Assembly (NCBI RefSeq): GCF_027943255.1
Contig: NC_072893.1
Span: forward strand, 37,036,001 to 37,100,000
DNA length: 64,000 bases
DNA from: Anastrepha obliqua
Taxonomy: Eukaryota > Arthropoda > Insecta > Diptera > Tephritidae
Direction: 5' to 3'
A program made the position numbers and the translations under genes. The notes under the pieces are model-generated. The model saw only the letters and a program-made list of their open reading frames with translations, made no database searches and was not told the origin of the DNA. Below are positions 20,790 to 30,789 of the stretch, one piece after another; within the stretch, counting starts at the first letter, position 1, and every line of letters starts with the position of its first letter.

Positions 20790-22390
20790 CCAAGAAAAGT
20801 AATCAAAAATATCGCTCGCTATGCAATTTTCGCCCGAAGTTCACGATAGGCTCTCATTACACTCCATCGCTCGCTATCTCATTCATAATGCATGCATCAT
20901 TACCAGTCTCCTGGTGGCCTAACTATTTTTATCCACAGGGTAGCAATCAAAGTCACCTGCAACAAAACCCACTTGACATTCTAAGAATGCCTCTCAAATG
21001 AGCTCCACTGCAATATTCCACACTTGAAGTGTGTGTGTGGTAAGCACACGCACATGCATACGCATGTATGTACATGTAATGGCTTTGTTTGGCTGCATAC
21101 TAAAATGCTGTGTTTCTTTCAAAGATTTTTATTTTTATTTTTTTTTGTTTGCTTCCTGAACTCCTTCAATTCTTCTTGAGGCCCGACAGGCCGCTTAACT
21201 TCTTCATTGTAGCTGTCTGCTTGTGTAACCAATTGCCGTGCCACCCTATTCTTCACTAGCTGTGGGTTCACTATGTATGTAGGCATATACAAAGGACAAC
21301 CGCCGTGAAGTATGCAATTAGCATGCAAACACTGCGCACAACCCGCTCCATGGCATGGCGTACTTGCAGGTAATTGAAGTGGGAGTTTGCTTTTGTCTAT
21401 ACAAAATATACAATTATTTTTATACTAGAAATGGTTAATTTTATTGCAACGCATAGTCATAATTTTGCGACGTTATCAGGCGCATATCTTGAATTCAGGA
21501 AGAATATCTATGTATGTGCATATGCACATGTATGTGTGTACGAATGCAAGCATAAGAGTACTTAAAAGTTTGCCGCCTTCAAGTGACTGCAGATGCTGCA
21601 TGTTATGCGGTCACCTACCTTGGAGTTCTCGCCATATCCTCAGTCAAACGCTTAAATGCATGTACAAAAGTTGCTACATATGTATTAATAGGTGTATGCA
21701 AGTATGTAGATATATAAACTGCCACGGATTGTTGCATATCTTGCATTGCTTCTTTGAATTTTCAGACGCTCAGCCAAGTTTTATGTTTATATGCCAGCTT
21801 CTGCTCGTACACACCGTCGTTGTATAGATAGGTTTCTTACTTATTGCTCAATCGGCCTTCGATTGCATTTCTGCCCTTTACTTGAACTTTTGTCCTTATG
21901 AGCATAGTTTAGCAGTTAAGTACATAGTTAGCTTTTCTGCGAGCCAGCGGGTAATTTAAGCGCGATTGCTTCATTTTGATTGGATTCTCTGCTTCATTCT
22001 TTAGTCGGCATTTTATTGCTCATATTTTGTGTATATAAGTATGAATGTATAAGTATTGATATTGTGAATACTTATTTTCATATCAATTTAAGCTTCTTTG
22101 CTACAATGCAATCGCTAAAAGTAGAGGTAACACATTTATTGTTTATGTTTTTTCTAAAATTCTTAAGTGAAGTAAATTCACGCAGTGCAGAAAGGGAAAT
22201 GAAATAAAATACCGTTTTTCTTTTTTCAATTTCTATAACCTATAAAGTTAACTTTACTGATCGAACCGATAAACTGTGCTCAACTTTAAACTGCCCTTTA
22301 ACTCTTTTCGTTTTCTGAATCGCCTGAAAATGATAAATTTACTAGCTCTGAAACAACGACATGGAGTAAAAAATCCACTATCCTGTTCAA
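20790..22390. other. Spacer, nothing recognised
   Basis: There is no supported gene. Several 60-130-codon frames occur but are Tyr/Cys/His-rich translations of TATG/CATA repeats or lack any motif. Confidence 0.4.
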
Positions 22391-22393
22391 CTA

Positions 22394-23673
22394 CAGGGTG
22401 GCTGATGAAAGCCGCTACCAAAAAAAAAAATTGAATAACTTTTTTTCTTTTTAAGTTATCTGTTCCATTTTTATTTTAATTTGCAGATTGATCTTTAAAA
22501 TTTATTAAAATGGATAACTGGGACACGCAAACAAGAATTTGGATAGTCCGCCGCTATCACGCACTGCAGTCCGTAGTTTTGGTACAGAGAGAGTATAGGC
22601 GGATGTTTGGCGGCGATCCCCCGAGCAGATGGACCATAATGAGACTGGTGCATAATTTTGCTAAGCAAGGAACAGTCGCAAGAAGGCCTTATCATCGAAA
22701 CCCACCAGTTTGGACGGAGGAAACGATCGCTGCTGTAGCTGCAGCTATACAAAGCAATCCAAGGGTTTCAACAAGAAGCTTATCTGCTCAACTTGGTGTC
22801 AGCCGACAATAATGCACAAAGATTTAGACTTATTTCCCTACAAAATTCAAATGGTTAACAAACTGAATGCAGCAGACTTGCCGATTCGCTTGGAATTTTG
22901 CCAGAAGATCCTGCAAATGGTGGAAGAAGACCAAAACATGTTAAACTGCCTTTTCATGTCTGATGAGGCCCATTTCGATTTAAACGGCAATGTGAACAAA
23001 CAAAATTGTCGAATATGGAGTACTTCTAACCCACAGATACTCCACGAGACGGAATTGCGTGGTGTGCGGTTTCTTCACGCTGTATTGTCGGGCCTTATTA
23101 TTTTGAAGAAAATGGTCACACCGTTACGGTTACTGGAGACCGTTATTTGAAAATGCTGAAAGAATTTTTCTATCCAGAACTACGCCGAAAGAGAATTCCT
23201 TTCAACTCTGTGTGGTTTCAACAAGATGGGGCAACGTCTCACATAGCCCAGACTGTTATGACAGAGTTGCGACGAAAATTTCCCAATAAATTGATTTCAA
23301 GAAACTCCGAATTTCGTTGGCCCCCCAGGTCGGCTGACCTTACTGCACCTGACTTTTTCTTGTGGGGTTTATGTAAACAAGAAGTTTATAAAACAAAGCA
23401 AACAAATTTAGATGAACTAAAACAATCCATTCGGGCAACAATTGCGGCTATTCCTGTCGCAACTCTCAAAGCAGCAATGAACAACTTTTTACTAAGATGC
23501 CGCACTTGTGTCAACGAGCATGGGGGGCATTTAAATTCAATTATTTTTAAAACTAGTTAAGCTACATTTAATAAAATTTAATGACCTTCAACTTGAAAAA
23601 AAAATAAATTCCATACACTAAAAAAAAAAGTTATTTGAATTTCTTAATGTAGCAAAATTCATAAGCCACCCTG
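22394..23673 (+). mobile_element. DD41D transposon of full length, 1280 bp
   Basis: Inverted ends are imperfect beyond the first 10 bp (CAGGGTGGCTGATGAA on the left, CAGGGTGGCTTATGAA reverse complemented on the right). TA lies at 22392-22393 and 23674-23675. It contains one transposase gene with two frameshifts. The length and ends fit a complete element of the rosa group, and it is the least damaged DD41D copy in the window. Confidence 0.92.
22510..23560 (+). pseudogene. DD41D transposase with two frameshifts
   Basis: This is a cut-and-paste transposase. The first frame (22510-22812) carries the N-terminal DNA-binding region (MDNWDTQTRIWIVRRYHALQ, then RRMFGGDPPSRWTIMRLV, RSLSAQLGVSR). A shift at about 22808 leads to a frame with DLDLFPYKIQMVNKL and FMSDEAHFDLNGNVNKQNCR (first Asp). 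A second lesion near 23055 precedes WCAVSSRCIVGPYYFEENGH. The last frame (23147-23560) has VWFQQDGATSHIAQ (second Asp) and SADLTAPDFFLWGL (third Asp), with 41 residues between, and ends GGHLNSIIFKTS. Essentially the whole protein is represented. Confidence 0.92.
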
Positions 23674-23779
23674 TATTATCATGGCTGGTAATTTCTATGA
23701 ACATAATCAGCTGTTGTTTATTTAAATCGCCTTGATTAATTTCACATCTCTATACTCCACTTTTAATCCAATTAAAGGG

Positions 23780-24130
23780 GTTTTTTTTAAGAATTTGAGA
23801 ACTTAAAGTGATAATAGAAAAATGAAATATTGTTGGAATAACTTTTTTACTTATTTTACAAAAATGTGGTAGATCACTTCATGGCAATTATTTTTTGAAT
23901 ATGACATCCGGCATATATCCGCGCGGATATGAGTTAGATGGTTCATTCGATCAGTCCAATTTTTGAAAGGTTTTTTGAATAAATCTAAATGAGCCGAATC
24001 CGCAAAAATGCGACATTTGGTTTCAATTCTTGGACGAGCTGTATTTTATAGGCACGCAAGCCAATAGAGTCTTACGTAAAATATTCCACGTAGTCATAGG
24101 ACAAAGGCCAATAAGTTGAGAACGACGACG
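23780..24130 (-). mobile_element. Internally deleted DD41D remnant
   Basis: The minus strand reads RRRSQLIGLCPMTTWNILRK near 24130-24070, then a degenerate KIQ-like block, and soon after SNSYPRGYMPDVIFKK at about 23900-23945. The helix-turn-helix is thus joined to the last residues of the transposase with the catalytic core lost. Ends were not resolved. Confidence 0.6.
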
Positions 24131-24960
24131 AATCAACACTTCAGCGTCTTCTTCAACACTTCGCTCTACATTCTGTTAAAAAAGTGCAGCAAATTGTTCA
24201 ATAAAACGCAAAATAATTGTTTAATCATCAAAATATATTTTGTCGCCCTCAACACAGGCTGCATTCGAAGCAATACACATATGCCAACGATTAGTCCTGT
24301 CATCAAAGCACCGTTTGAAGAGATCTTCTTCAGCTCCTTCAGCGAATTCTCCTTAATGACCTCTATCGACTCAAAGCGGCGTCCGTGGAGTGGCAATTTA
24401 AGTTTTGGGAAAAGGAAAAAGTCACAGGGGGCTAAATCCGGTGAATACGCTGGTTGTTCGATGATATTTGTCGAGTTTTTGGTCAAAAAAGTGTTCACAA
24501 TATGAGCCTTGTGAGACGGTGCGTTATCATAGTGTAAGATCCATGAGTTTTCTTTGCACAAATTGGGCCGTTTCCTATGCATATTCTCTCTCAAATGTCG
24601 CATAACTTCCAAATAATATTTTTTATATACCGTAGAATCATTTGGAGCGAATTCCGAGTGCACCACACCCTGATAATCAAAGAAAACGAGCAGAATAACT
24701 TTCACTTTGGCCGACTTTGACGTAGTTTTTTGGATTTCGGCGCATGTGGGTAGCGCCATTCAGCCGCCTGTTGACTGGTTGACTAGTTTGCATGTCAAAC
24801 TCATATATCCACATCTCATCACCTATTAATTCTTTTGCTCAAACATGTCTTCCATCATCTTTTTTTTTTAAATAAATTCAACTCTGTTGGAACGAGCCGA
24901 GCAACCACGCGTCTCATTACCAATTGGTGGTGTAAAATGTTGAGAAAATTTGATACATTT
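24131..24960 (-). mobile_element. mariner (DD34D) pseudogene, antisense
   Basis: Minus-strand pieces in order are: MRRVVARLVPTELNLFKK (24920-24870), stops, MALPTCAEIQKTTSKSAKVK (24759), VVHSEFAPNDSTVYKKYYLE, WILHYDNAPSHKAHIV (second Asp), YSPDLAPCDFFLFPKLK (third Asp, 34 residues on), GRRFESIEVIKENSLKEL. After a shift near 24325 the true end follows (FDDRTNRWHMCIASNAACVE, GDKIYFDD). The N-terminal third is missing, and the right side is joined to a different mariner in the opposite orientation. Confidence 0.85.
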
Positions 24961-25250
24961 TTCAGTTTTTCTTTGATAAATATAGAAATGCAAGCCAGGC
25001 CACTGAAATTGTGAATGATATTTATGATGCCGATGATTCGATGCCGATTACGTTCAATTTTGGTTTGTCGATTTCTTGCAGGCATTTTTTATGTTAAAGA
25101 AAAAATCGATAATGTCGGAAATATCGATAAAATCACAGAAATAATCGAAATTGACCGGCTCGTTAGTAGCCGTAGCAGCCAACAACTAAAGATCGACCAA
25201 AAAATAATTTTAAGCCATTTGCGCAAAAATAATGGATTTCTTTCTCTCCA
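24955..25250 (+). mobile_element. mariner N-terminal remnant, plus strand
   Basis: Conceptual translation gives FFDKYRNASQATEIVNDIYD, then after frame changes NIDKITEIIEIDRLVSSRSS and QQLKIDQKIILSHLRKNNG. This is the mariner helix-turn-helix pattern (DRHVSSRSIAQELKIDHKT). The same protein region occurs at 46160-46223 and 48400-48510. Confidence 0.7.
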
Positions 25251-25446
25251 AACTGATATTATATTTTGTTCCATACAAAACGAAATAATGGGCCCTTTTT
25301 ACTTAAAACAAAATTAACAAAAAATAATCAATTACAATTCATAAATAGCTGGGGATGGGTTCGCAATGTGATCACCGCTGGATATATTGGCAGCCAGCTT
25401 TCATGCTCGAATTTAGGGACAAACATTTCTTTGCTATTTTTTCAAT

Positions 25447-25532
25447 GTTTTCTAGAACACCTGAAGATATTAGTTCATTAAACGATAGTTACCGAAAGAG
25501 GTTTCAAACGTCACTTCTAGTACACCTGAAGA
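25447..25532. repeat. Left member of a direct repeat flanking a SINE
   Basis: ACACCTGAAGATATTAGTTC ... AAAGAGGTTTCAAACGTCAC at 25458-25516 matches, with about 10% difference, AACACCTAAAGATATTAATC ... AAAGAGGTTTCAAACGTCAT at 26104-26163. A third short ACACCTGAAGAT occurs at 25521-25532, right at the poly(T) of the inserted SINE, and resembles a target-site duplication. Confidence 0.65.
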
Positions 25533-26110
25533 TGTTTTTTTTTTCCTTGTTCACTCCTCTCGGCAGCATAGGGTCTCGACAAGACTTGTCTTGCGTTGGT
25601 TTCATTAATCTATTTTTGCTTTCTGCCAGGGTAGGTGATTAGCCTGCCGTTACCAGTCCGAAATAGTGTGACTGTCCACCTGTCGTTGCTTAGGAACAAC
25701 GCCTTCTTGCTGCTTGGAGCGCCATCTGTGCTTCACATTTTTCTGCCAGAAGGATCGCACAGATGGTTGAGAACTTCGCTTAATTTCGTGTGTCTGTGGT
25801 ATTACCGCGGTCGCCCGCTTTCTCTTGTTGGCGCAATGAGTAACTTTGAGGAACTTGACTGATGCAATGTGTAACTGTGTGTTTTTCTTTGGTTTTTGCT
25901 TGTTTTAGTAGCCACAATGCAAATAATGCGTTAAATATTGTGCGGGAGTAAGGATGGAAAAGATAGTTTTTGGGGGAATAATTTTTTTTTTTTGTTTTTA
26001 GAGAGAGGAAAAGTAGGTAAATGTGGAAAAGTGCGAGGACCGTGCTTTACGTGGGATTCGAACCCACAATCTCTGGGATGGCAGACTAGTGCCCTTACGT
26101 CGAACACCTA
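25533..26110 (-). mobile_element. tRNA-derived SINE family 2, antisense, ~575 bp
   Basis: On the minus strand, a tRNA-like head with a B-box GTGGGTTCGAATCCCAC sits at about 26050-26066. The body ends at 25533-25577 with CCCTATGCTGCCGAGAGGAG followed by TGAACAAGGAA and a poly(A) (poly(T) on the plus strand). That tail matches the end of the LINE at 8858-8893 at all but a few positions. A SINE with a LINE-like tail is expected to use that LINE's reverse transcriptase. The head is incomplete at its 5' side. Confidence 0.72.
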
Positions 26111-26319
26111 AAGATATTAATCCATTAAAACATAGCTACCAAAAGAGGTTTCAAACGTCATTTGAACCAATTGGGCTGGCCGGAAAAGTTAACTTTAAAT
26201 TATATTTGAATTATTTATGTATTAGTTTCCGAGATATCCAGGAATAGTTGTGAGATGAATTATTGGCATATTTGCTATATACAGAGAGTTTTTCAATGGG
26301 TACATAGCGTACTTTTGCG

Positions 26320-28705
26320 TTTTTTGAGCTCAATAGACGAAGTTTTAGCGCTCCAAAAGTGGCATCACTTCTTGAGTTATTTTCATCTTGTAAAATTAGA
26401 TTTTTATGTAAAACTCCAACATACTGGCCAACAGACATTAATAAGACTCCAGATTTGATTGATTTTTTCGTAGTCAAACAACTACCATACAACATCATAA
26501 CTCTGGAGGATGGTTTAGAACTTAATTCAGATCATTCACCTATATTCATGATTCTTAATGGTGAACCAAAAATCAATGAAAGTAACCTGCTCCTTTCAAA
26601 TAAATATACAGATTGGCAATACTTCAAGACTAAACTAGACACATATGTAAACACGACAAATGAAATCGATAATGTTGACGAAATTGAGAAGGAAACAATA
26701 AAGCTGTCAGCACAGATACAAAAAGCTGCTTGGTTAAGTACACCTGTAAGAGTCCAAAAAATTAATCGCCAAAGATATCCTTCGAATATAATTGAACTCA
26801 TAAAGGAAAAAAGAAAAATCAGAAAAAAGTGGCAGTCGGTTAGGTCTCCATCACTTAAAACACAATTAAACAACCTCACCAAAACAGTGAAATATGCTAT
26901 TCAAGAAAATAAAAACAGAACTTTAAATATAAAGCTACAAAACCTATCTGCAGATAAAACCTCTGATTACTCTCTCTGGCGGACTACGGCACATATGAAA
27001 AGACCAATTCAACATAATCCCCCAATTAAACAGCCAAATAGCAACCTACCTTGGGCAAAAACCGATTCGGAAAAAGCTGAGTTATTTGCACAACACCTCC
27101 AAAAAATTTTTAAGCCATTTGAAACGATAAATTACACTTTGTTTCCCCATACTGTGCAAGAATCTGTTGAAATTACAAGTTTTACCACTGATGAGGTAGC
27201 AAATGAAATCTCCAAACTAAAACAAAAGAAAAGTCCAGGATTTGACTTAATCACAGCCGAAGTGCTAAAGAACTTATCTTACAAAGCGCTAATCAAACTC
27301 ACTTTAATAATGAATGTATGCATTGAATTTAAATACATACCAATGCACTGGAAAATTTCTGAAATTAAAATGATCCCAAAGCCAGGGAAAAATCCCAACG
27401 AAGTCACATCTTACCGCCCAATAGCATTACTCCCAGCCATCGGAAAGCTATTTGAAAAACTATTTTCCAAACGATTAAAGGATATAATTTCTAATAAACA
27501 ATTAATACCATCTCACCAATTTGGATTTCGAGAAAAACATTCAACGATAGATCAGATACATCGTATAGTACACATCATAGAAGAGGCCATAGAAAACAAT
27601 CAAGTGTGTTCAGCAATATTCCTTGATATCGCACAGGCGTTTGATAAAGTGTGGCACGAAGGTCTAATCCGTAAGCTCAGAGCGATGCTCCCATATCAAT
27701 ATACTTTGCTATTGGAATCATATCTCACAGACAGATATTTTAGAGTGAAACAAAGACAAGCATACTCAAACATTAAAAAAATTGAAGCTGGTGTACCACA
27801 AGGCAGCATTCTTGGGCCAGTACTGTATTTGCTCTATACTGCAGATCTACCTGTTTCAAATACAAGTAAGATAGCCACTTTTGCTGATGACACGTGTATC
27901 TTAGCCTATGGAAATAACGCAAATGAATCAACTAGAAAGTTACAGGCATCGATAGACGAAGTTGTCGCATGGACTGAAAACTGGAGAATCAAACTAAATG
28001 AAAGCAAGTCTGGTCACGTAGACTTTACAAACAAGAAAATAGCCTATAACCCAGTGAAAATATCATCTGCTACTGTTCCATATAGTAATACAGCAAAATA
28101 CTTGGGTATGACTTTGGATGCAAAGCTCAAATGGAAAGAACATGTCAAAATTAAAGCAACTGAAATCAACTTAAAAATTAAAAAAATGAAATGGTTAATT
28201 GGCAGAAAGTCTACATTGTCAATACAGAATAAATTATTAATATACAACCTAGTAGTTAAGCCGGTATGGACATACGGCATTCAATTATGGGGATGTACCA
28301 CTAAATCAAACATTGAAGCTGTACAACGACTGCAGAATAAGATTCTCAGAGACATGGTCAACGCACCTTGGTATGTGCGAAATCACGACCTACACAAGGA
28401 TCTGTCGGTGAAAAAAGTCGCTGATATAATCCAAATTCTTGCAAGTAACCATGAAACCAGGCTGAAAGAGCACATAAACCCGGAGGCCGCAGAGCTTACC
28501 AAAACAGTCTGCACAAGAAGACTTCGAAGAACTAAGCCACGAGATTTAGTCGCCAACGCTGTATAATTGTTTGTAAAATATTTATAATTGTTTTTAAATT
28601 TCAATGTTAAGGATAGAATAATGTTACTTGTTAGCTTATGCTAGGCGTAATACCATGAAATGTATACAAATTTTATAACGTTTCAATAAAAAAAAAAAAA
28701 AAAAA
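26320..28705 (+). mobile_element. 5'-truncated Jockey-clade LINE with poly(A) tail
   Basis: This is a non-LTR retrotransposon that starts within the endonuclease domain, has a long intact polymerase frame, a ~120-bp 3' untranslated tail with AATAAA, and a ~24-bp poly(A) at 28687-28711. 5' truncation is usual when reverse transcription stops early. The open frame without stops suggests a young insertion. Confidence 0.93.
26359..28566 (+). CDS. Jockey-like endonuclease/reverse transcriptase ORF2, N-terminally truncated
   Basis: The open frame of 735 codons has no internal stop. Residues 20-65 are the end of an apurinic-type endonuclease (PTYWPTDINKTPDLIDFFVV, LNSDHSPIFMIL). The reverse transcriptase follows: KQKKSPGFDLITAEVLKNLS, KISEIKMIPKPGKNPNEVTS, SYRPIALLPAIGKLFEKLF, HQFGFREKHSTIDQIHRIVH, AIFLDIAQAFDKVWHEGL, GVPQGSILGPVLYLLYTADL, and the catalytic FADDTCILA box at about residue 510. 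The C-terminal part (YLGMTLDAKLKWKEHVKIKA, WTYGIQLWGC, QRLQNKILRDMVNAPWYV) is typical of Jockey relatives. The first ATG is arbitrary because the real start lies in the missing 5' part, so the copy is probably not autonomous. Confidence 0.93.
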   Translation: MASLLELFSSCKIRFLCKTPTYWPTDINKTPDLIDFFVVKQLPYNIITLEDGLELNSDHSPIFMILNGEPKINESNLLLSNKYTDWQYFKTKLDTYVNTTNEIDNVDEIEKETIKLSAQIQKAAWLSTPVRVQKINRQRYPSNIIELIKEKRKIRKKWQSVRSPSLKTQLNNLTKTVKYAIQENKNRTLNIKLQNLSADKTSDYSLWRTTAHMKRPIQHNPPIKQPNSNLPWAKTDSEKAELFAQHLQKIFKPFETINYTLFPHTVQESVEITSFTTDEVANEISKLKQKKSPGFDLITAEVLKNLSYKALIKLTLIMNVCIEFKYIPMHWKISEIKMIPKPGKNPNEVTSYRPIALLPAIGKLFEKLFSKRLKDIISNKQLIPSHQFGFREKHSTIDQIHRIVHIIEEAIENNQVCSAIFLDIAQAFDKVWHEGLIRKLRAMLPYQYTLLLESYLTDRYFRVKQRQAYSNIKKIEAGVPQGSILGPVLYLLYTADLPVSNTSKIATFADDTCILAYGNNANESTRKLQASIDEVVAWTENWRIKLNESKSGHVDFTNKKIAYNPVKISSATVPYSNTAKYLGMTLDAKLKWKEHVKIKATEINLKIKKMKWLIGRKSTLSIQNKLLIYNLVVKPVWTYGIQLWGCTTKSNIEAVQRLQNKILRDMVNAPWYVRNHDLHKDLSVKKVADIIQILASNHETRLKEHINPEAAELTKTVCTRRLRRTKPRDLVANAV

Positions 28706-28711
28706 AAAAAA

Positions 28712-29149
28712 TAAATGTAAAGCTAGATTAAGAGATCCTCCCTTAATATGAGTAGCTTTCAGCAGTTTCATTTGGCACAATTAAAATGTAGTTGTTTAAC
28801 AATTCGTCTTCTTTCTAATATGGAATTAATCGAAACGTGTTCTCGACCTAAATTAAACAAAAAAGTAATCGCAAAGTTGATAGGCCGTGCACCCGCATTT
28901 ATCTTAAACAAAAAAAGCTCAATTTGTAAGGTTTCTGCAAATTAAATTACGGGATTAATGATAGTGATTTAGCGTTTTTCGTCAATGAACCGGCGATAAG
29001 CCCAACCAATGGGTTGATTGATGGGTTGGTAGGAAAATCATTGGCTTTGTTGGTTTGTTGAGCGATTGTGTCAATAAAGCAAAACAAGTTAAATACATGT
29101 GCGTATACATACACTCATACATACATATAAACACATATGTATAGAGCGC
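28712..29149. other. Spacer, nothing recognised
   Basis: AT-rich sequence ending in a CATA microsatellite at about 29108-29130, just before the piggyBac target site. A 65-codon frame at 28748-28945 has no recognisable signature. Confidence 0.4.
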
Positions 29150-29153
29150 TTAA

Positions 29154-30783
29154 CCCTACAGTAGTCGCGCCCCTGAAACTGACGTAATTGGTCGCGCGGT
29201 CTACATATGTAATCCATTTTAAAATTAAAAATACAAAAGATAAATATTTAATTCTTCCATTGCTTTTGTTTTAAGTATTCTTGTTATTGTTTAATTTATT
29301 AATATTAGTCAAAAATAACATAAATAAACTTTCTGTTCTTACATAAAATAAATAAAAACCAAAACTTCATTTTTTAACAAAAAATTAAGATACTTCACAA
29401 AAGTATAAAATATATATAAAATAACCAGAAGATAATTGAGATGTTTTAATTGTTTTCGAAACATGACGAACATACAGTCTTGGAATGATCAGGACAAATG
29501 CATTTATTGCAAGCGTTACACACTTTACGGGTGCTTTTATTACGGGCCCTTCCCCAATCGTAGCAACGACCGACGTAGTTATTGTGCGTTGGACCTTGAT
29601 GACTTACAACTTGTGGAAGATCCAAGAAGTCTTTTATTTTAAATGTCAGTGTTCTAGGTAGCGTGGTAAGTGTTAATGTTTGGTGAGCCAGTGGTTTCAT
29701 CCAAGACAAGGCTAAGTCTATGAGAAAATCACGCCTTTTGACATATTCATAGTTACTGTTTGCAGTGTAAATGCATAATGCGTTGAGAGCATTGAGGTTT
29801 ACAAGATTATAGAACTTAGTCAGCGGCCACCTTCTCGAATTCCTAGATACGTCATAAAGAGAACACATTTTGTCAACCAGATCAGCGCCATTTTAAGTGC
29901 GATTATAGTATGTTATTATTTCCGGCTTTCGTTGATCTCCGGTGTCAGTATCCGGATCAATCGCTGTATCCTTGTGCATTGTAGACATGGCTATTATCAC
30001 TTCGTTGGCTTTTAATACATAAGAAACCAGAGTATATGGAGAGTGGAGCATATTGGATTGCCTCTAGCTATTCTAAATTCCCGGGGAACTTCTCTTTTAT
30101 CTTTTCGAACGGTAGCAACCATTGTAATTCCATTATCAAATCATTGCTTTGCTATTTTCAGAGAGGAAAACCAATTGTCCATAGTAATATGATATGTCTA
30201 TTCAAAATTGGTTGCACCATTCTCATCACAATATCAAATCTCTCGTCGCTTAACCGAAATGGACCTTCGGGTTGTTGGCCGGCGTAAATTTCTAAGTTAT
30301 AGGTGTATGGGTAATGAACATCTGCAAGTGCAAAAACGTTCAGTCCATACTTAGCAGGTTTATTTGGAATATACTGCTGAAAAGAACAACTCCCTCTGAA
30401 GGACAAGAGTTGTTCGTCCAAAGTCATTTCAGCAGAGTAGCATACATATGTAAATATTATAAGAAAAGTTCCACAAAATTGAAAAATGAAAAATTATGCC
30501 AAAAGTCCACTTTTATTTACAAAGTATAACTAGCTATTAGCATAAAGCCTAATTTAAAATACTTACGTAATCGGTCGCGCGGCATACATGCGTAGACCAT
30601 AAATTTCACGAACCTCTAGCGACACAACTGCACGCGACAATTAACAGCGGAACACTGAGAGTGACTCTCAATTTGTTAGTTACAAGTAGCAAAAATCTCC
30701 GATGAAATCGATGCACGATTTTCCAGAAATTTAAAATTTAACAATGGTGGATTACATATGTAGACCGCGCGACTACTGCAGGG
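29154..30783 (-). mobile_element. piggyBac-like transposon, internally deleted, 1630 bp
   Basis: TTAA at 29150-29153 and 30784-30787 flank the element. The inverted ends begin CCCTACAGTAGTCGCGC (left) and CCCTGCAGTAGTCGCGC (right, reverse complemented). Both continue into GCGGTCTACATATGTAATCC, after a ~26-bp insertion on the left. A related GTCGCGCGG motif recurs inside at about 30570. The transposase is on the minus strand and lacks its N-terminal part. Confidence 0.93.
29446..30427 (-). pseudogene. piggyBac-like transposase, fragmented
   Basis: In minus-strand order: MTLDEQLLSFRGSCSFQQYI (first catalytic Asp), NKPAKYGLNVFALADVHYPY; then, in another frame near 30190-30160, TMDNWFSSL (second Asp); a degenerate middle; GADLVDKM (third Asp, about 29890-29868); and 29868-29446 with CSLYDVSRNSRRWPLTKFYN ending in a Cys/His zinc-binding tail (CNACNKCICPDHSKTVCSSC). 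It is a different lineage from the copy at 11361 (distinct ends and sequence). At least two frame breaks make it inactive. Confidence 0.88.
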
Positions 30784-30789
30784 TTAACA

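Noticed and set aside
21444..21827. 127-codon plus-strand frame
   Set aside because: It is rich in Cys, Tyr, His and Met because of TATG/CATA repeats; no domain is visible.
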